A model generated the notes under the pieces. It did not search any database, had not been told where the DNA came from, and saw nothing but the letters and a program-made list of their open reading frames with translations. A stretch of DNA of 64,000 nucleotides from Trichoplusia ni (lineage: Eukaryota; Arthropoda; Insecta; Lepidoptera; Noctuidae), in NCBI RefSeq assembly GCF_003590095.1, contig NC_039479.1:8928001-8992000 (forward strand), read 5' to 3'. The translations under genes and the position numbers were made by a program. Shown piece by piece: positions 26,432 through 37,468 of this stretch; position 1 is the stretch's first letter; every line of letters starts with the position of its first letter.

Positions 26432-26614
26432 ACCTATTAGTGGCGGTTTTTTAGGTTTACATGGTGGTTACACATTGAAATAAAACTATTTTTACGGATT
26501 TTAGTTTAATTTTAGATTTTATTTTCCAGGTCTGACTGTCTGAATGCGACCATGATACCTGCCTGCATGATACTACCTCCGTAAAAGTAGTTTTATTTCA
26601 ACACCTATTAGTGG
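26432..26614. mobile_element. Foldback/MITE-like element with 12-bp flanking direct repeat
   Basis: A 24-bp inverted repeat at 26475-26498 and 26578-26601 matches at 23 of 24 positions, separated by 79 bp. ACCTATTAGTGG is repeated perfectly at 26432-26443 and 26603-26614 and could be a target-site duplication. The right arm nearly touches its direct repeat, while the left arm is 31 bp inside. No coding capacity. The family is not recognised. Confidence 0.55.
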
Positions 26615-28892
26615 TTCACAAATCGCAGTACATTATGACGGCGTAGTTGAGCGCGGAACAATCGCTTTATATCGCTAATTGCATTCGGAGCTGAGCGCCA
26701 TTACCATACGAATTACTTAAGACCTGGAAACTTAGCGCCGCGTTACCAGAACTGCAGCCCAAGTATTGTTCCATTAGTGTGAAGTATATTCTGCATGTAT
26801 TTATAGTACAACACATTGGAAAGGATTTATACACGTATTCTGTTAGAAGACTATTTAATTAATTAAACTTTGAGCCACGCTTAGTCAAATAAATATTGAA
26901 AAACAACAGACTATCAGCAAAATGTATATTCGTATGAATATTTGACCTCATGACGTATGTTGTTCTTGAAGTATATTATAGGAATTCATAATTATCATCT
27001 ACAGCTGTCGTCATGTTGTTCAGTGATCTAGTTTTCAAAATGATTCTGGCTTACAAAAGTACGGAAAGAGAGGAAGCATCTTCACAACATTCGACTCCGA
27101 CCATATTCTCACATTGTAGAATTTAAATGCATTCGTAATTTTTCCGAGCGCTAAAAGCTCAAATTTACTTTGCATTAAAAACTTGAAATTATCATTTTAC
27201 CAGAGTTTTGTGCGACTAACACTTTTAGAGAATTTAATATTAGACGCGAGAGATGTTACCTAGGTTTTTTAAGGTTATTTCTTCGCCATTCATTTCGATT
27301 CCAACTTTTCAGTAAACATTCTTCTATTGTCTAATGATTTGAACATTGTATTCGAGTTTCGGAAGATATTTGTTGTAACAAAAAGGTCTCGAACAACAGA
27401 CTCGCTGTTACCTGCTTCCCACATGTAAAAGTAATCTGAGACACATCTGAAGAGAAATGAACAAATAATAAAGTGCCAGATGTATTTTACGACACTGAAG
27501 GGATCCTGGCGAGAAAGGTCAACCCAAGGGCATTGGAGCTATAAATACACAGTTTATAGAGTCATATGTTACTCTTTCCCTTTAAATTATATACTTACTT
27601 CAGGGTAAAGTGTCATTTGGATGTTACGTCCTTTTTTTCGTAAAGAAAATCGATACAACCCATAACTCGGTAGGAAATATTCGAGGGTAATAATAACATA
27701 ATTTATTATCTTTGCTTCGTAAGGAGCAAGGAGTGTATCAGTGAGCTCTATGACACTTGTCAACAAATCATTAGGTAACAAATCAAGTAGCCTCTTGATC
27801 TCATATTAGTTCGGCACGATATCAGATTATTAATATTAATTTTCGTAAGCCTCGATTTCAAGGCGTAAAAAGGTTTTAGTAAATAAAAAATAAATGCACT
27901 CCTGCCTTAGTATGCAAAACCCTTTAAATTCCCCATTCATTATATTGTTGTCAGATGAAAATAATATTTGTGGTTTGCTTTGACCAAAAAGTTTGTGGTA
28001 AACTCGATTCTGCTTAACTAATATTGATATTATAAACCAATACAAAACACGAAATATGGTTTTCTATATATTGTTACATTATTTAATTAAATATTAATTT
28101 CACATTTGCAGACTGCATGCCTTGTCAATTGTGACGTTCTATTAAAACATGAGTTACCAATTAATAGGACAAAGGTACAACCAATATCATGTCAGTGCTT
28201 GACAATAGCTGATGTTAGCGCTCGAGCGTCGACCACAGAATGAGCTGACACGATTTGGGGTTAAGCTACGTATAGACGCGAGTTAGTACGAGCCATATTA
28301 TATTTGATGGAGTAAAGCATGTTTCATTAGGTCTGTAGTCCGCAGGTACATGCTGACTGCCGCGCCAGTGCTGTTGTCAGGAATAGTTTGGTTGAGACTA
28401 GCTCGCGCCATGTGAACGCACCTTTAGTCACGGCAGACCGCGACATTGTTAGTGGATTATATAAATCTGTGCTGAAGGCTTGCGGACGCGCGGTCACGCG
28501 GTCAGCCTCGCGTACTCAGCTGTGACTAGCGCTGCTTGCTACGGCTCACCACATGTCATAGGTGGACCGACGTGAAATATGGAAATAGCCTGAATATTTA
28601 ATATACTATCGCTACTATGTTTGAATTTCGGAAACATCAAGCTCGTGAGGAAATATTTTGATAATTTTAAATCAAAGATTAATATAATACATTGTAGAAA
28701 ACAATTCTTATTTTATAATAATGAAAACTAAAGAACAACATAGAAATATAATTGTAACAAGCAAGTATAAGAAAGAACAAAGAAGCCAATAAAATAAGAA
28801 TGAAACACATAAAGAATCAGAGCTGCATCAATCCTTACATACGAGACAATAGTTCCTCCATTGTACTTCAAACGTAGGAGCATTGGCAATTA

Positions 28893-28934
28893 CCCCCCCC
28901 CCCCTTACCCCTCACCCGTTACCCGCTCTCCCCT
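28893..28934 (-). other. G-quadruplex-prone tract
   Basis: C12 is followed by CCCC, CCC, CCC and CCCC with spacers of 3-5 bases. The minus strand therefore carries five G-runs of at least three, with loops short enough for a quadruplex. No gene is attached to it here. Confidence 0.6.
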
Positions 28935-29240
28935 GCGGCCATCGACAGTGACTAACGACGGCTAAATAAAGAAATGTCCGGCTATCGAGACACCAATATA
29001 TTCTTCTAATTAATCGCTAGTACGACGAATATTGTTGCACAATCAATTGTTTGTTTTGATAAATGTTCGCGCAGATCGTTTATTTGAACCCGTTTGAAAT
29101 CGTATTTTATGCTTAAGATTTTTAGTAGAATGTAACGATTTATTCATAGAGTTCTGTGCAAGAAAATTGCAAAGGCTAAAATAGGATATTATTTTATGGT
29201 TTAAGCGTAGATAAATGATTATTTTTCACAGAATAATAAG

Positions 29241-29318
29241 ATATTTATATATATATATATTTATATATATATTTATATATATATATTTATATATTTATGA
29301 ATATTTATTTATAAATAA
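29241..29318. repeat. AT-rich simple repeat (TATATTTATA)
   Basis: Nearly pure A/T with alternating (TA)n and TTTATA units. It is a microsatellite-like array with no coding potential. Confidence 0.9.
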
Positions 29319-32300
29319 TTGATTTAATATAATATTATAATATATCAGACTACGGGACTAGTTCATATACTTCCGCTTACCAAAATGCATTAACCAAATT
29401 TTATCCCTTCCGGGAGTAATTTATCTCGCTGCGGTTTATCCTTGAAATAGATTCCATCAATTAAGGTCAGTTATGATAGCAAAGTGTGTTTGGATGAGCA
29501 TGAAATCAAGGTACATGACGTTTTTATCCCTAAGGGCGCTTAACTACACCCTTATAATAATATTAACGGTATTGAGTCCGTGTAATAGGCAGGATGTAAT
29601 CAAGTTCAGGCAGAGATCAAATGTATTAACAAGTTTGTACTGGTTTATAATCTTTCGATAAGAACTTTTTAATATGAATAGAGATTTATAAGGATTTAAA
29701 ATCCCTTTCCTGAATACTGTTTAAATTTAGGTAGTGGTCTGAGCAGTCTTGAATGATTTTGCTGAGGATGCAGAATTTTATTTTGGCAGATATCACAATG
29801 GTCTTGATTGTATATCTCGAGCATTACTGTCACCGCAAAATATGTTAATTAGGTATCGCATTATCACCTTAGTTAGAGCAACTGTATTGCACTGCTATCG
29901 CGCGCCCATCAGCCGCGAATCAATCGCTACTGTGGGATCCGATCATCAATCAGAGTGTTTGCTCGCCCGTATTTACTAACCCCCCCCCCTCACCCCCTAC
30001 CAAGTAACATCCAACAGTTCAGCTCTACTCACAGTAATTATTTACTAACGCACGTGACATTCAATTGAATGCAGTACTACCTCAGCGTTTGTGTATCTCT
30101 ACCAGACACTACTTTTCGCGATTTTACAAGTAGTCCTCTTACTCGTGTTTACGTACCAGTATTTTAGTTAAAGACTTGTTGGAAAGTTTTGTTCATGTTT
30201 CGACTTTAAGGCGAAGTTAGTGCACTCATACTCATACCCATGCACGGTCTAACGTGCAGTGAGTAAATAACATTACTTTTTTCATTATTTCATTCAAATT
30301 TTCATTAAAGGAACGCATTCTTGATTGAGATTGGAATATCCTATGACTAATTAATTTCATCATTTATTACCGTTGATATTATTTAGTTCATATCATTTTA
30401 TAAAGAGTGTGGGCTTTTGTAGAATATAGATTTTTAGCAAAAGAGTGGTTCAGATCATTGAATCGAATCAGATTGTAATGAGATCCACTCTTATCTACCT
30501 CGTACTAACAGAATTTAGATGGAACCGCAAATGAGGCTGACTCCACTGATTATGTGCTTTATAATATACATGTTAGTCACAAACAGTCGAATTATGCGTA
30601 AGTAAATGAATTAAATTGTTGATAATTATCTAGCAGGAGGTACCTCCTTCTTATCAAATAAGGAGATATAAATATAAGATACTAAATTTGGACCTTTTAA
30701 GTCCAAAATATTAAAGCAGATCTAGAGGCTAAACGATATCAATATAATTTTGTGAGAAAAATAAAAAGTACTTTCTTTGTAATAATATTATGAAATGGAT
30801 TTGGTTTTTGATGTTTCGCAAAAAATACGTCAACATTATTTGGTCATGTTGATTATGTATTTCGATTAAAAAGAGTAGGTATCGGCTGCCATTACAATAA
30901 AGTAAAGGAGCGCTGTGTCGGACAGCGGTCGGTGACGAGACGATGTAGGTCGAATAAATATACCGTTTGATTTTATTTATTCATAGTAAGATGCTATCAA
31001 TTCGGTTGAGAGAGGCGAAATATCACAAATCCAAGCAACTGGACTGCAAAATGAAAATGGAAAAGCCTGAAAATGCAGAATCCTCAATTTTTTGCAGGCG
31101 CATGTATCTAAATGTCAGTAGAGACGTCTATAAGTCACAGTCATAAATGTATGAGCGGCGATAATATTTAAGTGTCGAGTCAACACTACAACACAAAATT
31201 ATAATGACTGTGTTAAATTCATCTCCGACAAAGATTCACGCTTAGCACATTATTTCATTCCAGTTTGTATTTACGGTAGCTAAACACCGGTGACCTTCGT
31301 TTTATTACTTTACGAGCAATGTCTTAGAGGCACGTTTTATCAAATTGTACAAATGCGGAGGCAGTGAGTAAAATAACTCCGCGTACATCTTTTATTACTC
31401 TAACTACGCATACCTGTGTCTGTCTTGCAAGCCGCGAATAAATTATGTTCCCTTCTGGAGCGCCATGGGAGCGCTAGGGCTGTCACTCGCACCTGTCTCG
31501 TTTATTTAAACGAATACTTTTAATGTCGAGGAGAATATTTTTTTAAACTGTAACATAATATCAAAGGGTTTCCTCAGGGGTCCGATATCAATTATTTAAA
31601 GTACTTACCATTTTCTTCGTCAGTTAAGACGAATTTATGAATTTATGGCTGATACAAATAGGAATGATGATGAATTTTTAACTTCAAACACTTATCGAAA
31701 TGAAATGTACAATGCATATGTTTGCGTGTAACTAGCATTTTAAGATCTTTGCGAGTCGCGAATGGATTAAAGAATCCGGATTTAAAAAACTAGGTCAGCT
31801 TGTCTTGAAGTTGTCGTCATGGCAGCCCTGTGGCCCGGGCCATTAGCTCGCCTCTTTCATATGTAAATGTTTAAATAGGTTTATTGAGGACACATTAGAG
31901 CACCACCTCTGATATTATATTCACCATCCTGCACCCAATGGGACTCAGCCGAGACCAAACTACCTTTACTACTATTTTAATGTGAAGTACATCTTGGATT
32001 TATTTTATGAATAACTGATCAATTGAGAGTTTGAGGGTCCAGTGACAAGACAAGGTGAGAGTGGTTACCTACAAAATTATTTCTGACTAACAAACATACC
32101 ATATATCGGCAAGTAAGTTTTTCAAATTTGAGTAGGAAAGTTTTGTTTCAAGACATGTTTATTTAAATATCTCTTAGATCCATCTCCTCGTAGCTTAGTC
32201 AGATGTGTAGTACGTAGCTTATCGTAGACGCGCTACGGAACTGTAGCAGCGAATGCCGTGTGCTACCATTTAGGTAATCCCACATATTTAAATGCAAAGG

Positions 32301-33197
32301 TAGTTCTAGAGCATGATGCCGGTGCCATATCACTTGGTATTTAGTTACACTTTATTAATATTACCGGACTGTATTCTTCTATGTATATATTTTTTTGTTA
32401 TAAACAAGTGCCGACCAAAACTAGGTTCTTAATCTCAAATTAAGTTTTTTTTTTAAAGCTGTAGAACTAATTGGATCCATTAAAATAACTTAACCATATT
32501 GCCAATGATGCAAAAATATTAGCAACCTTTATGTTGCTTAAACTTATCCAATTAAGAGAAAAAATCTCAATAGGTCTAACAGTAAATACTTTAATAAATA
32601 TTTTAATGTAATTGAGTGGAATTGAAAAGAACTAACTCATGATATAAATTCAAGACTAAAACAAACGTTTTGAAACACTGTTAAAAAGCACGAAAATGTA
32701 CACTATAAAGTGAATGATTAAAGGCTTTATTATTCATGTAACATTTAGTGAGACAGGTCAACTTGTCAACATACTTTTTGTCATGACATCGCCGTTTATC
32801 TGCAGCCAACAGCACACGTCGCGTCTTTTTAAAAAAAAAAAAAAAATATATTTATTAAAAACATAGTTCACATTACTTAAATACATGTACGAATACAAAT
32901 GACTCGGATGTAAAACCAGTAAAAATATCTTAATAGTCTTAATCATAGGAGTTGAGTTAATCTACACAAAAACATAATAATATACGAGAAGGATGGTCTA
33001 AAGATAATATAGGGACACCCGAACTAGGTTTGTTTTAAACCTGTGTTTCGGGTTATCAGTGCAAAAAAATGATTGATGGATATTTTAATGTAATTCTATC
33101 ACTTAATTGTATTATAAAAGACTAAGCAGGACAAGCTGTCCTGAATTATTTAATTACATTACCTGTACTTATTATTATAATTTCTAAGCTAAACAGT

Positions 33198-36131
33198 TTA
33201 TTGTAATATTTCTAGCAATTTTTCCGTATCTGAGTAATTGAGGGACTGTAAGTATTCTATTACCATTCTATTACACCTATTTAAGCTTACACTATATAAC
33301 TTTAGTAGCCTGTTAAATTTGTTATATAAATAGGGTCCTAGAAATAAATAAAATCTGTTAGTAAAAGCATGTTGCGTTTGTGGGTTAGTGCAAACTAAAT
33401 CCTTTCTTCTCTTGCCGGAAGGTACCGGGCTGAAACCAATTTCAGTATGCTGGAGTCGTACTATATGTAGAATAAATAACTGACGTACTGTAAGTACTTT
33501 GCATTCCCTGTATAACTGGTGAGTAGGAAACCTGAAAGGACGAAAAGTGGCGACCTTTAGGATTGCTCTTTGAGCACGTTCTAGGGGCAAGATAATAGAT
33601 TTAGATGCACCACCCCATGAGTCTATGCAGTAGGTAAGAATGGATTGGCACAAAGCCATATACACCTGGCGAATTAGATTAAAGTCTGCAATGTTGCGTA
33701 AGTGTTTAAAGATATAGATTAATTTACGTACTCTGGTGCATAATGAATCAATATGTTTACGGAAATTAAGGTGACTGTCAATAGTGACACCTAGATATTT
33801 AGTATTTTCAGTTTTTACTAATGTAGGGCAAGCGCATGCAGTCGCCGCGGACGCGCTCGTATTACACTTATGTGCATAAATATTTAGGTTAGTAGTCGAC
33901 TTATTACTATTTCTCATTGAAAATAACATGTAATTTGTTTTATTTGAATTTAATGTTAGAATATTATTGTTAAGCCAGTTAGACACTACATTAAAACCAT
34001 TTTGGGCATTTTGATAGACCTCATCCTTAGACTTACCTGAGAACACAAGAGCTGTATCATCAGCATACGATATAATGACACCATTTTGCAGAGACAAATT
34101 GCACAGGTCGTTTATGTAAACTAGGAATAAAGTAGGTCCCAATATACTACCCTGGGGGATTCCGTAACTACTGCTGTTTAGTCCCGCACTTCTATATTGA
34201 CCAATTTTTACGCACTGCTCACGGTTATTAAGATAGTCCGAGAATAATTTGAGCTGTGTTCCTCTTATACCAATTTTTTCCAGTTTATACAATAACAGAG
34301 AGCAAGCAATGGTGTCAAATGCCTTGGCAAGGTCTAAGAAGATCCCCATTGTGTACATACCTTTATCTAGACTTGTACATACATAGTTAGTTAGCTGATG
34401 CACCGCTTGGTTAGTTGATCTTTTTGATCTAAAGCCAAATTGGCGATCCGAAAGCAAATTATTGCTCTCAAGATATTTAATAAGCCTAACGTTAATTATT
34501 TTCTCCAAAATCTTAGAAATTCCTGATAGAACTGCAATTGGTCTATAATTGGTAATATTGTTTTTGTCTCCGGCTTTAAAAACTGGGGTTACTAAGGCCT
34601 TTTTAAGCAGATTAGGAAATATACCGTTCGATAAACATAAGTTAAATATGTAAGTTAGTGGAGGTGCAATTATGTGCTTGAATCTTTTTAGTACGCTATT
34701 TGGGATGTTATCCCATCCAACGGCACAAGAGTCTTTTAAACCATCTATAATACTAACAACCTCTTTAACGTCCGTATCTAATAACACAAACGAATGTAAG
34801 GTATTAGGCGACATATGTGTAGTTTGTGGACAAGAATTTCGGGAATAATTTTCAGCTAAATCTTTACCCAAATTGACAAAATAATTGTTCACTTTATTTG
34901 CCGCTAGTATTGGAGTTACATCGGTTGCTAAAAGTTCTAGAGCAGAGTCTGATTTCTTACATCTGAAAGTGTTACTTTTAACAACTTTCCATATCAGCTT
35001 ACTGTTTTTGCCGGCTTTTTGTATTTGAACTTTGTCATATTGGGTTTTTATCTTTTTCAATAGGTTATTACAGAAATTCCTGTAGCGTTTGTAAGTAATG
35101 GAAAGCATCTCGTTATCAGGTGCAAGTTTTAGCTTTTGGTGAAGTTTATCCCTATGTCTAATGCAACGGACAAGGCCAGGCGTAATCCACGGCTTAATAT
35201 TGCTGTATTTTCTAGGTATCATTTTGTTAGAGGTATTATTACTAATTAAAGTTTGTAATGAACCAACAAAATACTGCAAACTAATATTTGGATCACTAGA
35301 ACTGTAAACGCGGTCAAGATTTAAGTCGCGTATGCCGTTTTCAAGTGTCGTCATGTTTAATTTTGTTATGCTACGCATGCAGTTTTTTCTAGGTAACGAG
35401 GTTTGTAATGTTAGTAATATTGCTTGGTGGTCAGTAAGCGATGAATTCATAATATAAGTTTTTGATAGTAATTTAGACTTTATAAATATGTGATCTAAGC
35501 ATGAACCACTTTGGTGTGTAGGGTAATCATGAGCTGGCCATAGTCCATGGAATGTACAGATATTGAGGTAGTTATGTGCATGAGTGTTAATTTTCCCAGA
35601 AACTATGTTTATGTTTATGTCGCCTAAAAGTATGATATTATTATAAGACGAAAGCTGTTCTAAGATTATACTAAGCGAGTTTAAAAAAGTATCAACATTT
35701 TGAGATGGTGGCCTATATATAGCCAATGCTACTATGTTTAGGTTAATTTTAATCAAGAGGCTATTACAGCCTTGGAATAAGGGTTCTTCTACTGCTACTT
35801 TTAGGGTATTTTTAATATATATAACCAGGCCATCATTTTGATTGACATTTATCGCGGTTTTATACATAGTATAACCATCTAGCAATGGCAAATTATCTAT
35901 TTGTTTTGATAACCAACATTCCGTAAGTACTATGATGTCACAGCTTATATCAAGGTTCTGTAGAAGAACTTCAAACCCACTAAAATTTCGGCAAATACTA
36001 CGAATATTCTGAGTTAGGAAAGTTAGTAGTTTTTCACCAGTAGGAATATTCTTTTTGCAGTTTTCGACATTGCAGATTATTGCTTCAGATACGGAAAAAT
36101 GATCAATTTCGCTTAAGAGATTATTTATCAT
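33198..36131 (-). CDS. LINE ORF2: APE endonuclease and reverse transcriptase
   Basis: This 977-aa polyprotein would nick the target and prime reverse transcription on it. The N-terminal apurinic/apyrimidinic-type endonuclease spans about 36-240, with TQNIRS (Asn42), TECW (Glu71), YRPPS (139-143), GDININ (Asp171, Asn173), LDHIF (Asp213) and a terminal TDH (233-235) where most relatives have SDH. The reverse transcriptase spans about 510-780: YRPIAVLSGISKILEK, GFRSKRST, motif A FLDLAKAFD (Asp600), GIPQGSILGP and the YADD box (689-692). The C-terminal 200 residues hold the usual LINE thumb/tail with no RNase H domain. All key catalytic residues are present and the frame is open from start to stop, so the copy may be competent; transcription cannot be judged. 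Confidence 0.92.
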   Translation of the reverse strand: MINNLLSEIDHFSVSEAIICNVENCKKNIPTGEKLLTFLTQNIRSICRNFSGFEVLLQNLDISCDIIVLTECWLSKQIDNLPLLDGYTMYKTAINVNQNDGLVIYIKNTLKVAVEEPLFQGCNSLLIKINLNIVALAIYRPPSQNVDTFLNSLSIILEQLSSYNNIILLGDININIVSGKINTHAHNYLNICTFHGLWPAHDYPTHQSGSCLDHIFIKSKLLSKTYIMNSSLTDHQAILLTLQTSLPRKNCMRSITKLNMTTLENGIRDLNLDRVYSSSDPNISLQYFVGSLQTLISNNTSNKMIPRKYSNIKPWITPGLVRCIRHRDKLHQKLKLAPDNEMLSITYKRYRNFCNNLLKKIKTQYDKVQIQKAGKNSKLIWKVVKSNTFRCKKSDSALELLATDVTPILAANKVNNYFVNLGKDLAENYSRNSCPQTTHMSPNTLHSFVLLDTDVKEVVSIIDGLKDSCAVGWDNIPNSVLKRFKHIIAPPLTYIFNLCLSNGIFPNLLKKALVTPVFKAGDKNNITNYRPIAVLSGISKILEKIINVRLIKYLESNNLLSDRQFGFRSKRSTNQAVHQLTNYVCTSLDKGMYTMGIFLDLAKAFDTIACSLLLYKLEKIGIRGTQLKLFSDYLNNREQCVKIGQYRSAGLNSSSYGIPQGSILGPTLFLVYINDLCNLSLQNGVIISYADDTALVFSGKSKDEVYQNAQNGFNVVSNWLNNNILTLNSNKTNYMLFSMRNSNKSTTNLNIYAHKCNTSASAATACACPTLVKTENTKYLGVTIDSHLNFRKHIDSLCTRVRKLIYIFKHLRNIADFNLIRQVYMALCQSILTYCIDSWGGASKSIILPLERAQRAILKVATFRPFRFPTHQLYRECKVLTVRQLFILHIVRLQHTEIGFSPVPSGKRRKDLVCTNPQTQHAFTNRFYLFLGPYLYNKFNRLLKLYSVSLNRCNRMVIEYLQSLNYSDTEKLLEILQ

Positions 36132-36217
36132 TGCGTTAAGATGTAAATAAGTTAATACAAAAAGAGAAGTAAAATCTAGTGTTTAAGTGCTACTTACAAG
36201 TAAAATAATCGGCGCTC

Positions 36218-37468
36218 TTAGGCGCCTTCATAATCTATCGTGTGTATATAATTGTCCTCTGCATATTTGCGTGCTGGGCAGTTCACATCGCCAGTAGGGT
36301 GGTCACATTTACGCTTGAATCGCTTGCAGGTTGCACATTGGGCAGGAGCGGATTTGTTGTTGCATTCTTTAAAAGAATGTCCCATCTCCCCACAGTGGTT
36401 GCAAGTAGGGCTTGTTTCGCGACAAAACTTGGCTGCATGACCAAACTGTTGGCAGTTAAAGCATCTGGTCACTATTGTAAAGTCTCTTACTGGGCACGAC
36501 GTCCAATTAATAAAAATACGGCCTTGATTAATCAGCATTTTTCTAATGCTAGCTGGAACTTCAATGATGTAGTTACAGGTAGGACGATCTTTCTTACCCG
36601 ACTTGTGGCTCAATCTTACATCACTTAGAAATGACGCACGCGTAGTATTCGGCAATTTTTCAGAGAGGTTTTGTTCAAAAATGCACTCCATTACCTCCGA
36701 TTCAGTAAGGGCTACCGGGACACCAACGACTGCGATACGAGGACGGCGCTTTGAGGGTTCTTCGACTTTGAGGCCTGAAGAAACCAGTTTTTCTGAAGTT
36801 TTCAGCTTCTCTATGTCGCCTTTGCTGTCCGCACTGATAATAACTCCTCCGTTTTTAATTTTCTTCAAACCACGGACTCGAAGTTTCAGCTCTCCAGGCG
36901 AGATAATTTTCTGGACAAGGGTCTTGGTATCATCACTGCTCTGCGTCTTGTCATTTGGGTAAATAGCAAGAGAGCTGAGATTGGCTGGGCGTACAAATTT
37001 GTCCTCTCCTTTTTTTACCATATTGGCATATGAAGTAGAACCTGACTGGCGTTCAGCTGCTACAACCTGTCTTAGTTCTTGGAGGGAGTACGCGATGTCC
37101 TGTTCTCCTTGCAGTTGTCGTATAGTAACATGGGCCTGGATTGCCTTCTGCTTCAGGGACTGGTATAGTACCGCCATCTGAGATGTCCCATGAGAGACCT
37201 TACGGCATAGGTTGGTGACACGGAGTTTCTGGTCGTTATTCATTTTACCTTCTGCTACGATACCACAAACTTCCGACATAATGGAGTCGATAGAGGTCAA
37301 CCATTTCTGGATCTCCGGCGTAGAAACGTATTCCACCTCAGGCTCAGTGGACGCTGGCGGCTCTGGGTCTCCAGACGGCGAAGGCGTCGGCGGTGGACTA
37401 CGCCGTAATAATTGGCTACGCCCAAAAGGGCTTATTCCTGGGTTAGACATACTAACACAGAAAAACAC
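36218..37468 (-). CDS. LINE ORF1: gag-like nucleic-acid-binding protein with CCHC zinc knuckles
   Basis: This 416-aa protein is presumed to bind the element's RNA and form the ribonucleoprotein. The first 35 or so residues are proline/serine-rich and probably disordered. A helical, charged central part follows (roughly 45-150), then a region around 195-330 that could be an RRM-like fold, as in Jockey- and R1-type ORF1 proteins. Near the C terminus are three metal-binding motifs: CX2CX4HX4C at 336-349, CX2CX4HX4C at 356-369, and a variant CX2C(X8)HX6C at 378-397. The start at 37468 is the first Met; Met7 (37450, MSNPGISPFG) is an equally plausible start. It is not a host gene: it is adjacent and parallel to ORF2, separated by 86 nt. 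Confidence 0.85.
   Translation of the reverse strand: MFFCVSMSNPGISPFGRSQLLRRSPPPTPSPSGDPEPPASTEPEVEYVSTPEIQKWLTSIDSIMSEVCGIVAEGKMNNDQKLRVTNLCRKVSHGTSQMAVLYQSLKQKAIQAHVTIRQLQGEQDIAYSLQELRQVVAAERQSGSTSYANMVKKGEDKFVRPANLSSLAIYPNDKTQSSDDTKTLVQKIISPGELKLRVRGLKKIKNGGVIISADSKGDIEKLKTSEKLVSSGLKVEEPSKRRPRIAVVGVPVALTESEVMECIFEQNLSEKLPNTTRASFLSDVRLSHKSGKKDRPTCNYIIEVPASIRKMLINQGRIFINWTSCPVRDFTIVTRCFNCQQFGHAAKFCRETSPTCNHCGEMGHSFKECNNKSAPAQCATCKRFKRKCDHPTGDVNCPARKYAEDNYIHTIDYEGA

Larger units (their letters stand above)
26615..32830. other. Non-coding stretch before the LINE
   Basis: Only simple repeats are seen (the C-rich tract, the AT array and a C10 run) plus a 14-bp palindrome, AGGAGGTACCTCCT, at 30635-30648. 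GTAGACGCG-containing sequence at 32192-32270 partly resembles 42177-42232. No credible gene. Confidence 0.5.
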
